A stretch of 64,000 nucleotides of DNA from Streptomyces cadmiisoli. Its GTDB lineage: Bacteria; Actinomycetota; Actinomycetes; Streptomycetales; Streptomycetaceae. Below, piece by piece: positions 23,360 to 31,349 of the stretch (its first letter is position 1; each line of letters opens with the position of its first letter). The stretch covers positions 62,001 to 126,000 of the forward strand of contig NZ_CP030074.1 of NCBI RefSeq assembly GCF_003261055.1, read 5' to 3'. The notes below the pieces were generated by a model that saw nothing but the letters and a program-made list of their open reading frames with translations, was not told where the DNA came from and did not search any database. The position numbers and the translations under genes were made by a program.

Positions 23360-24790
23360 ATGAATCGCTGGTCGAGCGCGGCGGTGTGCTCGATGGTCTG
23401 CACGGCCGCGCTGTTCGTCTCGGGCTGCGCGGACACCGCGCCCGGTCCGGTCGGCGCCACCACGCGGACGGGCACACCGGACGACGGCTCTCCCGAGAAG
23501 CGGCCGGAAGCGCCCCGCCGGAGTGCCTCCTCCGCGCCGGGCGACAGCGAGGAGCGTGACCGTACGACGACACTCCCGGTCGCGCCGGGCAACACGAGCA
23601 GCGGTGCCGCGTCCGTCAGCCGCCCTTCCGACGGGCGGCCCGGGCGGGACACGGGCGCCCAGGTCACCCTCGCCTCCTACGACGCCGCCTCCGGTCGGGC
23701 GGTCGTCAGCCACGACGCCGGTTCGACGGCCCCGCTGCGCAAGGGTGATGTGGTGGCCAGTCCGCCGACCGGGGCGGCCCCGCGCGGCGCGCTGTTCCGG
23801 GTCACCGGCGTACGTGCCGGAAGCGATACGAGGACCGAGGTCACCACCGCTCCGGCCGGCCTCGCGGAGGTCCTCGGGGACACCCGGGCCGTGGGTTCGG
23901 TGCCGGTGCCGGGGGCCGCCTGGGAGATCGATCCCCTCGTCGAAGGGATCGACCTGGGAAGCCGTGTGACCGGCCGCGCGAAGAGGGACGCGTCCGGGAG
24001 CGGTGACAGGTCGCTGCGGATCGGTTTCGACACCCGGGTGCCCATGTTCCGCGGCAAGCCGTGGCTGGAGCGCGAGACGCGGGTCGGCGGGTTCTTCGAG
24101 ATCGCGCCCGAGGTCACCTTCGCCTACGACGGCCGGGGCACCACCGAGGCGGAGGACGCGACCGCCTCGGTGGGCGTGGCCGGTTCGTACAAGTCGGGCT
24201 GGCGCATCGAGGGGCCCGTGGTGGCCCCGCGCCTCGCGCCCCGTCTGCCCATCGCCGTGCTCGCCGCCTATCCGGTGGTGATGGTCGGTTCGGTGCCCGT
24301 CGTGGTGTCGCTCAAGCTCCGGCTGGTGCTGGAGGTGCGGGCCGACGGCGCGCTCCGGGTGGACGTGGAGCAGACGGCCGGGGGTTCGTTGCGGATCGGT
24401 ACCCGCTACTCGAAGGCGTCGGGTTGGAAAGGCGACGCCCGTGCCGAGGGGAAGCCCGTCGGGGACGGCACCGCCGAGGTGACCGGTGAGGGCGATCTGC
24501 GCACCATGCTCGGTCCGGAGGCGAGCATCGGCCTGTACGACGCTGTCGGCATCGACGCGTTCTTCGGCCCGTATCTGCGGGTGAAGGCCAGGCAGCCCGG
24601 CCTGCTGGGCGCGTCGGACGAGGGGCGGGAGGGTCGGTGGAACCTGTACGGCGGGGTGACCCTGGAGACTTCCCTCTTCAGCCGGCTGCCCTTCACCGTG
24701 CTCGGGTTCCGGCCGACACCACGCCTTGTCTTCCCCCTCATCACCAAGGAGTGGCCGATCGCGAACGGCAGCCTCCCTCCCCTTCCGTGA
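23360..24790 (+). CDS. large secreted lipoprotein of unknown function
   Basis: 476 residues. Signal peptide with lipobox VSGC (Cys23), a Ser/Pro/Thr/Arg-rich linker to about 95, then a globular part dominated by predicted beta structure: repeated alternation such as SLRIGFDTRVPMF, RVGGFFEIAPEVTFAY, VVVSLKLRLVLEVRA and FFGPYLRVKA. No family recognised. It is convergent with the galactose-oxidase-like gene and shares its terminator; a functional link is not shown. ATG is the first Met before a good signal peptide. Confidence 0.85.
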   Translation: MNRWSSAAVCSMVCTAALFVSGCADTAPGPVGATTRTGTPDDGSPEKRPEAPRRSASSAPGDSEERDRTTTLPVAPGNTSSGAASVSRPSDGRPGRDTGAQVTLASYDAASGRAVVSHDAGSTAPLRKGDVVASPPTGAAPRGALFRVTGVRAGSDTRTEVTTAPAGLAEVLGDTRAVGSVPVPGAAWEIDPLVEGIDLGSRVTGRAKRDASGSGDRSLRIGFDTRVPMFRGKPWLERETRVGGFFEIAPEVTFAYDGRGTTEAEDATASVGVAGSYKSGWRIEGPVVAPRLAPRLPIAVLAAYPVVMVGSVPVVVSLKLRLVLEVRADGALRVDVEQTAGGSLRIGTRYSKASGWKGDARAEGKPVGDGTAEVTGEGDLRTMLGPEASIGLYDAVGIDAFFGPYLRVKARQPGLLGASDEGREGRWNLYGGVTLETSLFSRLPFTVLGFRPTPRLVFPLITKEWPIANGSLPPLP

Positions 24791-24792
24791 AC

Positions 24793-24843
24793 GGGCCGCA
24801 CCCGTCGCCGCGGTCGCCCTGACCGCGTCGACGGGTGCGGCCC
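24793..24843. terminator. nested bidirectional terminator
   Basis: A 15-bp perfect stem GGGCCGCACCCGTCG (24793-24807) / CGACGGGTGCGGCCC (24829-24843) encloses a second 7-bp hairpin CGCGGTC-GCCCT-GACCGCG (24809-24827). It sits just after the lipoprotein stop and just before the convergent oxidase stop, so it can serve both. Confidence 0.85.
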
Positions 24844-24857
24844 TTGCCGCGGTCGGG

Positions 24858-27416
24858 TCAGGAGACCGTCAGGAACCGGGACTCGCTGGGCACCCCGTCG
24901 GCGTCGAGGGCGAACAGCATGTAGTTGCCCGGGAGTACCACGCCGGGATCGGACGGGACGGTCACCCGGTACGTGCCGTCTCCCGTCGCCGTGGACTCCA
25001 GGGGGACGCGGCGTTGGTCGTTGTCGGTGGAGTGGGTGGCGGCCGCGGCCCGCATCAGGACGAAGGACTTCACCGGCTTGTCGGTGGTCACCGTGAGCGT
25101 CGAGCCGGGCGCGGACCTCGGCGGCACACCGCCGGTGATGGCCGGGCGCGGCTTCGGCGATCCGTCCTCGTCCAGGAGGTACGGCGGTGTGAAGACCGCA
25201 CCGTCGGGGTGGTTGGTGTCGCAGCCACCGCACAGGCCTCCGCCGCCGGAGAAGATGCGGCCGTCCGGCAGCAGGTTGGCGACGCTGTGGTAATTGCGCG
25301 GGACCGCCATGGTGGCGAGCGGGGTGAACTCGCCGGTGGCGGGGTCCCACAGCTCGGGTGTCATGACCGCCGTGGCGTCGCTGAACGGCACCACATGGGA
25401 CTGTCCGCCGAACACGGCCACCTTGCCGTCGGGCAGGACGACGCTGTTGCTGAAGCCGCGGGCCTGTTCCATGTCGCCGGTGCGGGCGGCCTCGACCTTG
25501 TCGCCCGAGACGCTCACGGTGTAGGCGCGCCGGGTGGCGTCGGACTTCTCGTAGGCGGGAGCGCCGCCCAGGGTGAGCAGCTTGCCGACGTCGTAGGGGA
25601 CGGCGTTGCCGTTCATCGCGTCGCCGCTGTCGGCGCGGTTGCCCGCCGAGGTGAGGCTGCCGTCGCCTGTGGTGGTGATCCAGTTCATCTGCTTGCTCGG
25701 GCCGACCTGAAGGACCTTGCCGCCGGAGGTGGCGTGCAGCCACATGTGGTTGTCGGCGCGGTAGGGGCTGTCCGGGTCGGCCGTCATCGCGCGGTCGGCG
25801 GGGACGCCGGGGAGCTTGCGCCAGGTCTCGGTGTCCGGTGACCACACCTCGCCGTCCTTGCCGCCCTCGCCGCCGCTCCAGGATCCGCCGAGGACGAAGG
25901 CGTCGCCGGTGGAGAGCAGCGTCATGGCCTGGTAACCGCGGGGGATGTTCATGTCGGTGGTCTCGGTCCACTCGTCGGTGGCCGGGTCGTAGATGCTCGC
26001 CTTCTCCGCGTTGCTGCCCCCGGTGACGAGGACGCGGCCGTCGGCGAGCATGGCTATGCCGGGGCAGAACATGTCGTGGCCGGTGTTGTCGACGCGGCGC
26101 TGGGTGACCTTTCCGGTCTTCAGGTCCAGGATCGCGGTCTGGGTGAAGCCGTTGCTGCCTCCGAAGTTGTCGACCGCGTAGGCCGACCAGGCCAGCATCT
26201 TGTCGCCGGGCAGGACGGCGGTGGCCACCGGCACCAGGGGGAAGCCGATGATCCTGCCCCAGGAGCCGTGCACGGCGGGGTCGGCCGGTCCGCTCAGACG
26301 TATCTCGCCGGCCGAGGTCCACGGGCCGCGCCCGCCGGCCTCCGTGGTCACGGTCAGCCGTACGTAGCGTGCTTTCTCGGTACGGGTGAAGGTGGCCGTC
26401 TTGACCGTCTCGTCGTCCTTCCAGGTGCCCTTGGCGACGGGCTCGCCGAAGGTGGTGCCGTCGGTGCTGGTGGTGACGGTGTAGCTGCCGGCGCGGCCGT
26501 TCGCCCGGTCCCGGCGCGGCTGGTAGCTCAGCGCGGAGACGTCCGCCGTGCGCTTCATGTCGACGGTGATGCTGTGCGGCAGCGGGGCGGCGGTGCCGCT
26601 CCACCTGCTGTGCCAGAAGGTGTCGGGGTCGCCGTCGAGCACGTTGGCGGCACGGCCGTTCTCGCCGCCGGTCTCCTCGCTGCTGGCGGTGGCCGTCCAC
26701 CCGGTCCGGGCCAGGTCGACGGTGGCTTCCGGGCTGCCGGGGTCGCCGAGCAGGTTCAGTTCGGCGGCGGCGGCCCAGGGGCCGCGGCCGCCGGCCTCGG
26801 TCTGCGCGGTCAGCCGTACGAACCGGGCGCCCTGCGGGGCGAATCCGAGGGTCTTGGCGCCGACGTCGTCCGCGAGGGTGCCGGAGGCCACCGGGCTTCC
26901 CCAGTCCTGTCCGTCCTTGCTGACGCTGATGCTGTACTCGCCGATCCGCCCGTTGGCGTTGCCGGTACGGGGCTGGTAGACGAGCGCGGACACGACGGCC
27001 GTGCGGTGCATGTCGAGGGTGATGGTGTGCGGCGGGCGGGTGGCGGTGCCGCTCCATTTGCTGTGCCAGAAGGTGGCGTTGTTGCCGTCGAGCACGTTGG
27101 CGGCGCGGCCGTTCTCGCCGCCGGTCTCCTCACTGCTCGCCGACGCCGTCCAACCGGTCCGGTCGAGGACGGGGGCGGACGGCTCCATGGCGCTCGCGGG
27201 GACGGCGGGGTGGTGCGGTGATGTCATCGCCCGCTGCTGCTCGAAGGGCGGGGGTGCGGACCGGGACTGCGCGGTGCGGTCGGCCGCGGCCGGGCTCGCG
27301 ATGCCGACGCCGAACAGTGTCGTCAGTCCGACCAGCAGTGAGCCGGCGCCGAGGGCTATGTGCAGATGGGAGCGGCGTAACGCCCGCGAGCGGGCGAGGA
27401 ACCGTCTGGACTTCAA
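24858..27416 (-). CDS. secreted galactose-oxidase-like copper radical oxidase with two CBM32 domains
   Basis: 852 residues. Signal peptide (cleavage near 45), two F5/8-type C (CBM32) domains (about 84-225 and 235-378), a kelch propeller (about 385-735) and a C-terminal galactose-oxidase early-set domain. All active-site residues align with fungal galactose oxidase: Cys451 in GHDMFCPG for the Cys-Tyr cofactor, Tyr495 in RGYQAMT, stacking Trp513 in GGSWSGG, Tyr709 and His710 in PRNYHSV, and His795 in THSTDN. It should oxidise primary alcohols of sugars or polymers to aldehydes and make H2O2. Start is TTG with AGGAGG 5 bases before. LysR diverges upstream. Confidence 0.95.
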   Translation of the reverse strand: MKSRRFLARSRALRRSHLHIALGAGSLLVGLTTLFGVGIASPAAADRTAQSRSAPPPFEQQRAMTSPHHPAVPASAMEPSAPVLDRTGWTASASSEETGGENGRAANVLDGNNATFWHSKWSGTATRPPHTITLDMHRTAVVSALVYQPRTGNANGRIGEYSISVSKDGQDWGSPVASGTLADDVGAKTLGFAPQGARFVRLTAQTEAGGRGPWAAAAELNLLGDPGSPEATVDLARTGWTATASSEETGGENGRAANVLDGDPDTFWHSRWSGTAAPLPHSITVDMKRTADVSALSYQPRRDRANGRAGSYTVTTSTDGTTFGEPVAKGTWKDDETVKTATFTRTEKARYVRLTVTTEAGGRGPWTSAGEIRLSGPADPAVHGSWGRIIGFPLVPVATAVLPGDKMLAWSAYAVDNFGGSNGFTQTAILDLKTGKVTQRRVDNTGHDMFCPGIAMLADGRVLVTGGSNAEKASIYDPATDEWTETTDMNIPRGYQAMTLLSTGDAFVLGGSWSGGEGGKDGEVWSPDTETWRKLPGVPADRAMTADPDSPYRADNHMWLHATSGGKVLQVGPSKQMNWITTTGDGSLTSAGNRADSGDAMNGNAVPYDVGKLLTLGGAPAYEKSDATRRAYTVSVSGDKVEAARTGDMEQARGFSNSVVLPDGKVAVFGGQSHVVPFSDATAVMTPELWDPATGEFTPLATMAVPRNYHSVANLLPDGRIFSGGGGLCGGCDTNHPDGAVFTPPYLLDEDGSPKPRPAITGGVPPRSAPGSTLTVTTDKPVKSFVLMRAAAATHSTDNDQRRVPLESTATGDGTYRVTVPSDPGVVLPGNYMLFALDADGVPSESRFLTVS
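26592..27161 (-). repeat. tandem CBM32 coding duplication
   Basis: Residues 86-124 (27161-27045) and 237-275 (26708-26592) of the oxidase are almost the same, both with ASSEETGGENGRAANVLDG after RTGWTA. The unit is 151 residues. The rest of the two domains is more diverged, so this is an internal duplication of a binding module with one strongly conserved face. Confidence 0.8.
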
Positions 27417-28043
27417 GCTGACCTCCTGGGACTTACTGGTGCAATCCCGAGGAATCTAGGCCAGATGGTCGGTAACTGATTGAGAAACAAACGTAGTTGG
27501 CGCAAAGCGACAACAGTGGCCGACGGCCGGTGGTCTCCTTCCGCGCTCCCCCTCAGGTGCTTCGGGGACGGACCCCGGCCCGTTCTCCGCCGCACGGCCC
27601 ACGCCGCACGCCGCACGGCCCGGCCCGGCGGCTTCTTCTCCACCCACCAGCCGACGGACCAGGCGTGCTGTGCGTGCCCCGTCCAGAGGTCGCGGACGTG
27701 CGGAAGACGGAACGACGCACCGCCGAGGCTGCCGCAGCGGACTCGGGACGGCAACGAAGTGCTCACCGGCCCTCAGCGTTGTCGCCGCGCGGCCCGCGGC
27801 ACGACCGGGGCAACCGCACAGGACGCGTGAGCGGTTCCTGCGGCGGCCGGCCCAAAAGCCTCTGGGCAGAGCGGTGCGGGCGGCTGCCGGTCCTCCCGAC
27901 CGCGGCGTCGCGGGACCTCGGCGCGCCATGGCACCGACGGCCCGGGGCAGGAGGCCCATGAGCCGACGCGACCGCGAACTCGCAGGGGGACGAGGGGTGT
28001 CGACGCCGCGTCTCATGAGGGGGGACCGACGAAAGGAGCACAT
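27417..28043. other. 627-base intergenic region, divergent promoters
   Basis: No convincing gene on either strand. It separates the divergent oxidase and lysR genes. The part nearest the oxidase (about 27455-27515) is markedly less GC-rich and carries a LysR-type inverted repeat; the rest is high-GC with no strong repeats that I can see. Confidence 0.5.
27495..27513. promoter_or_regulatory. candidate LysR box
   Basis: GTTG-N11-CAAC, the T-N11-A type interrupted dyad used by LysR regulators. It lies 79 bases upstream of the oxidase start, in a less GC-rich patch. The arms are short, so chance cannot be excluded. Confidence 0.35.
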
Positions 28044-28991
28044 ATGGCCGACGCGGGTCCCGACGCCGACCTGAACGACATCCGTCTGCTCAGGACCTTC
28101 ATGGTCGTCGCGCAGGAGCTGAGTTTCACCCGAGCCGGCGCGCGGCTCCATCTCACGCAGCAGGCGGTGTCGTCGCAGGTGCGGGCGCTCGAAACCAGCG
28201 TGCGGGTGCAGTTGTTCCGGCGGACCACCCGCAGCGTCCGCCTCACCCGGTCCGGCCGGCTGCTCCAGGAGCGGGTGCAGCCGCTCCTCCAGGCCCTGGA
28301 CGAGGCGATCGTGGACGCCCGTGAGGTGGCCCACCGCGGCGGGGCGGTCCTGGTGGTGGGTCATACCGCGTCGGCCGCGCACCGGCTGCTTCCCGGGGCC
28401 GCGGGTGTGCTGGGCCGCGTCGCGCCGGAACTGCATCTGCGCAGCGAGCAGTACTCGGAGCTGGGACTGCGGGCCGCCGTCGCCGAGGGGCGGGTGCACT
28501 TGGGCGTGGGGCTGGAACTCGCCTTCGGCGGCCGCCGGATCGCCCGCCAGGAGGTGGGGCGCGAACCGTGGTGCGCCGTGGTCGGGCCGCGGCATCCGCT
28601 CGCGGACCGGGGGCGGGTGGCCGTCGCGGACCTGGCGGGGCACGTGTGGCTCAGCTGGCCGCGCTCCAGCCACCCCGGGCACTGGCGCGCGGTCCACCGG
28701 ATCGCCTCCGCGACGGAGGCGACACCGGCCGTCGCGGAGACCTGGCTCAGCCTTGCGCAGGCCCGTCTCACCACCACCCGCGCGGTGATGTTCCAGCCCC
28801 TGTCCGTGAAAGCGCACCTTCCGCAGGGTCTGGTACCGCTCGAACTGGAGGACGCGCCGGTCGGCAGCTTCTCGGCGGTGTGGAGCACACTGGCCACTCC
28901 ACCCTGCCTGCACCAGGTCCTCTCGGCCCTCGCGGAGGCGGCCGAGCACCCCGGGGTGTCCGGCGTCCCGGGCCGGGCCCTTCGCACGTGA
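28044..28991 (+). CDS. LysR family transcriptional regulator
   Basis: 315 residues. The N-terminal winged helix (about 10-70) reads RLLRTFMVVAQELSFTRAGARLHLTQQAVSSQVRALE, with LFRRTTRSVRLTRSGR completing the wing. The LysR substrate domain (about 95-300) follows. AAAGGAG precedes ATG by 6 bases. The likely target is the divergent oxidase gene, given the LysR-type dyad near it, but the distance of about 630 bases weakens this. Confidence 0.93.
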   Translation: MADAGPDADLNDIRLLRTFMVVAQELSFTRAGARLHLTQQAVSSQVRALETSVRVQLFRRTTRSVRLTRSGRLLQERVQPLLQALDEAIVDAREVAHRGGAVLVVGHTASAAHRLLPGAAGVLGRVAPELHLRSEQYSELGLRAAVAEGRVHLGVGLELAFGGRRIARQEVGREPWCAVVGPRHPLADRGRVAVADLAGHVWLSWPRSSHPGHWRAVHRIASATEATPAVAETWLSLAQARLTTTRAVMFQPLSVKAHLPQGLVPLELEDAPVGSFSAVWSTLATPPCLHQVLSALAEAAEHPGVSGVPGRALRT

Positions 28992-29056
28992 GCCCTGCAC
29001 GCGGACGAGCCCGACGCGTATGTGTGCCCCACGCGCGTGTGCGGCGTGCGTGCGTC

Positions 29057-29695
29057 CTACGCGCAGTACGTGCCGCGTTCCTCCGCCGTCATCGGCCGGG
29101 AGCGCTGGGTCTTGACGCTGGGTTCGCCCTCGGCCGGGCCGGTCGCCTCGAAGGGGACGTACCAGTAGCGCTTGCCCTCGAACCGGTCCTCGAAGATCAG
29201 CTCCACGGTTCCCTCGACCTTCTGCACCTTCGGGGCCCGGGTCACCCAGCCGACGTGTCCCGCCGGAACGTTGATGAACGTCGTCTGGGACTCCGTGTGC
29301 GACGACGACCAGGTGCGGGTGAAGGACTGCTCGAACGACGCCTTGAAGATCTTGATGAAGCCGAGGAAATCGGTCTCGAAGTCCTCCCGCAGGGACACCT
29401 TGTGGGTGTTGGTCTCGCCCGTGGTGTCCTCCCAGGCCCGTGAGGAGGTCTGGTCGTCCTCCGTGCAGTTGAAGGCGAGGTCACCGACACGATGGTCCTC
29501 GCCCGGGGTGATGGTGAGTCCGCCGGTCGGGTGGAAGACGCACTTCTTGGTCCCGTTGTCGCACTTGGCGAGCAGCTCGCGATCGGTCGGTGGACTCTCC
29601 TCGGCCTGCGCCGAGGGGCCGCCGACCAGGCCGCCGCCGGCGAGCAGCAGGGCGAGCGCGCCGGCCCACCGGGCGCGGTGGTGCGCATACGACAT
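29057..29695 (-). CDS. secreted protein resembling aerolysin/ETX-MTX2 beta-pore formers (paralogue 1)
   Basis: 212 residues. Signal peptide (cleavage near residue 31), then a Cys-containing head shared with the next gene (ELLAKCDNGTKKCVFHPTG). From about 95 there are Ser/Thr-rich alternating strands: ETNTHKVSLREDF, an amphipathic FIKIFKASFEQSFTRTW, SSSHTESQTTFINVPAGHVGWV, GTVELIF and YWYVPFEATGP. A T-rich strand, amphipathic hairpin, T-rich strand and vPxxxxGxV turn is the pattern of aerolysin-fold stems. AAGGAG lies 9 bases before the ATG. Fold assignment is my inference from pattern, not a search. Third gene of a likely operon. Confidence 0.82.
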   Translation of the reverse strand: MSYAHHRARWAGALALLLAGGGLVGGPSAQAEESPPTDRELLAKCDNGTKKCVFHPTGGLTITPGEDHRVGDLAFNCTEDDQTSSRAWEDTTGETNTHKVSLREDFETDFLGFIKIFKASFEQSFTRTWSSSHTESQTTFINVPAGHVGWVTRAPKVQKVEGTVELIFEDRFEGKRYWYVPFEATGPAEGEPSVKTQRSRPMTAEERGTYCA

Positions 29696-29742
29696 GATGC
29701 GGGTCTCCTTCCACATGGGCCGAGCCGCCGTGGCGCGTGCCC

Positions 29743-30402
29743 TCAGCAGTGGTTCGCCTTCTCTTCTTCCGTCATGGGCCTGGAGCGCTGCGCCATGCTG
29801 CTGGTCTCCAGCGGGCCGGTGGCCTCGAAGGGCACGTACCAGTAGCGATGCCCCTTGAAGTGGTCCTCGAAGATCAGCTCGTAGGTGCCCTGGACCTTCT
29901 GCATGTCGGGGGTCCGCTCCAGCCAGCCGATCTGATAGGGGCGCACGTCGATGAACGTGGTGGCGCTCTCGGTCTTCGCGCTCTTCCATGTCGTCTCGAA
30001 GGACGTGGTGATGCTGATGCTCAGCGGGCCCCCGAAGCCCGCCCCGACGGTCGTCGACGTGCCGACGCTGTTGGTCTCCTCCACGGTGTCGGACCAGGTG
30101 ATGCCCGAACGCTGCAACCGGGGTGTGCAGTTGTAGGCCTCGTCCCCGACCTTGCGCCGCTCACCGGCCACCTCGACCAGGGGACCGCTGGGGTGGAAGA
30201 CACACTTCTTGGTGCCGTTGTCGCACTTGGCCAGCAGTTCGGCCTCGGTCGGAGGGGTTTCCTCGGCCTGCGCGGAGGGTGCGGTCAGCAGGCTCCCGGC
30301 GAACAGCACGGCGAGGGCGCCCGCCCGGCGGGCACGGTTGTACGACGTCCTCGGTGCTCGACGGTCGCAGCCGGCGGTCTGCGTACGCGGTGTCCCGCTC
30401 AT
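29743..30402 (-). CDS. secreted protein resembling aerolysin/ETX-MTX2 beta-pore formers (paralogue 2)
   Basis: 219 residues, clearly paralogous to the gene downstream. They share TxxELLAKCDNGTKKCVFHP, a second-half TESxTTFI, a TxELIFED segment, YWYVPFEATGP and RSRPMTxEE near the end. The stem-like part is even more typical here: ETNSVGTSTTVGAGF, GGPLSISITTSFETTWKSAK, TFIDVRPYQIGWLERTP. A signal peptide ends near residue 46 (APSAQA). It starts 11 bases after the crystallin-like gene and ends 47 bases before paralogue 1, so the three form one unit. Toxin, anti-competitor pore or envelope role are all possible. Confidence 0.82.
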   Translation of the reverse strand: MSGTPRTQTAGCDRRAPRTSYNRARRAGALAVLFAGSLLTAPSAQAEETPPTEAELLAKCDNGTKKCVFHPSGPLVEVAGERRKVGDEAYNCTPRLQRSGITWSDTVEETNSVGTSTTVGAGFGGPLSISITTSFETTWKSAKTESATTFIDVRPYQIGWLERTPDMQKVQGTYELIFEDHFKGHRYWYVPFEATGPLETSSMAQRSRPMTEEEKANHC

Positions 30403-30413
30403 GGTCTTCCCCG

Positions 30414-30950
30414 TCACCGGAACTCGATGGACTCGGCGTAGTCGTTCCACTGGCCCTCCAGCACGGGTGTCAGATCCGCGAACCGGGGGGAGGCCACGCC
30501 GTCGAGGTAGGGCCGCGAGTACAGGGTGACCTCGCACTCGGCCCAGCCCTGCACGGAGGAGACCTGGCCCTTCCAGTCGTCCGGGAGGTTGAAGTAGAAG
30601 CCGGTCTCGCGCTCCTCGCCGCAGGGGCGGCTGCCCCACAGGGTGATCGAGCCACCGCCGTAGCGGTAGTCCTTGAAGAGGGTGCCGATCACCACGTCGG
30701 TCGGCAGCGCGACTTCGGTCTGTGCGCCGAGGGCGTCGTCCTTGATCCGGACGGCGGCGTACTCCTGGGCCGCTTCCGGTGTGCTGAAGCACTTCTCTTC
30801 CTTGTTGCCCACATTGACGGTGCAGTGCTGCCCGTTCTCCTCGGGGGCGGCACCCGCCGAACCGATGGTGACGGACGCCGCGCAGACGATGCCGAGGATG
30901 CCCGCGCCCATGACCACCGCCCTCCTGTTACGCCGTTTCCTGCTTCGCAT
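30414..30950 (-). CDS. secreted beta/gamma-crystallin-like (peptidase inhibitor I36-like) protein
   Basis: 178 residues. Signal peptide (about 1-37), then CTVNVGNKEEKCFSTPEAAQEYA, a segment common at the start of secreted I36-like proteins, and a beta/gamma-crystallin half with LYSRPYLDG and a closing WNDYAESIEF Greek-key end. Characterised relatives include a Streptomyces metalloprotease inhibitor; others bind calcium or are structural. ATG at 30950 gives spacing 9 from AGAGGA; ATG at 30959 abuts it. First gene of the unit with two aerolysin-like genes. Confidence 0.82.
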   Translation of the reverse strand: MRSRKRRNRRAVVMGAGILGIVCAASVTIGSAGAAPEENGQHCTVNVGNKEEKCFSTPEAAQEYAAVRIKDDALGAQTEVALPTDVVIGTLFKDYRYGGGSITLWGSRPCGEERETGFYFNLPDDWKGQVSSVQGWAECEVTLYSRPYLDGVASPRFADLTPVLEGQWNDYAESIEFR

Positions 30951-31349
30951 GAGCGTCATTCCTCTCGGGTGTGGTGACCGGGCGGCCCGGTTCCGCTCCG
31001 GCGCTCGTCATCGTGCTGTCGCCGTGACCTGCGACGCAACAACATCCGTGTGCCGGGCGGGAGTTGTTGTGAATGCCGAAGGCCTCGTCACCCGATGTCC
31101 CGTAGTTCCGCTTTATTACGCGGCTTTGAGTTGTGAACACGGTCAGCGGCGGACCCGGCCCGCTCGCCGTCGACGCACCGCGGAGCCCGGTGCCCGCCCA
31201 ACGCGCAACGCTGTTGATCATTGGTGCCGAACGCGGCGGAAGAAGCGCGGAGTTGTGTCACGATGCCGACGTCCGGCCGGTCGCGGCAGCACACTGGCGA
31301 ACCGCGGGCCGGACGGCAGACGACAGGGCGACGGCGGGTACAGACGAAG
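30951..31349. other. 399-base intergenic region with an inverted repeat
   Basis: Holds the divergent control regions of the crystallin-like unit and the SWIM gene; no convincing gene seen. A less GC-rich stretch (CTTTATTACGCGGCTTTGAG, 31110-31129) and the repeat at 31037-31069 are the only marked features. Confidence 0.4.
31037..31069. repeat. inverted repeat CAACAAC/GTTGTTG
   Basis: CAACAAC (31037-31043) and GTTGTTG (31063-31069), perfect 7-base arms with 19 bases between, about 90 bases upstream of the crystallin-like start. Possible regulator site. Confidence 0.35.

Noticed and set aside
24406..27057. 883-codon open frame overlapping the galactose-oxidase-like gene
   Set aside because: Arg/His/Pro-rich translation without motifs; the oxidase frame has every active-site residue.
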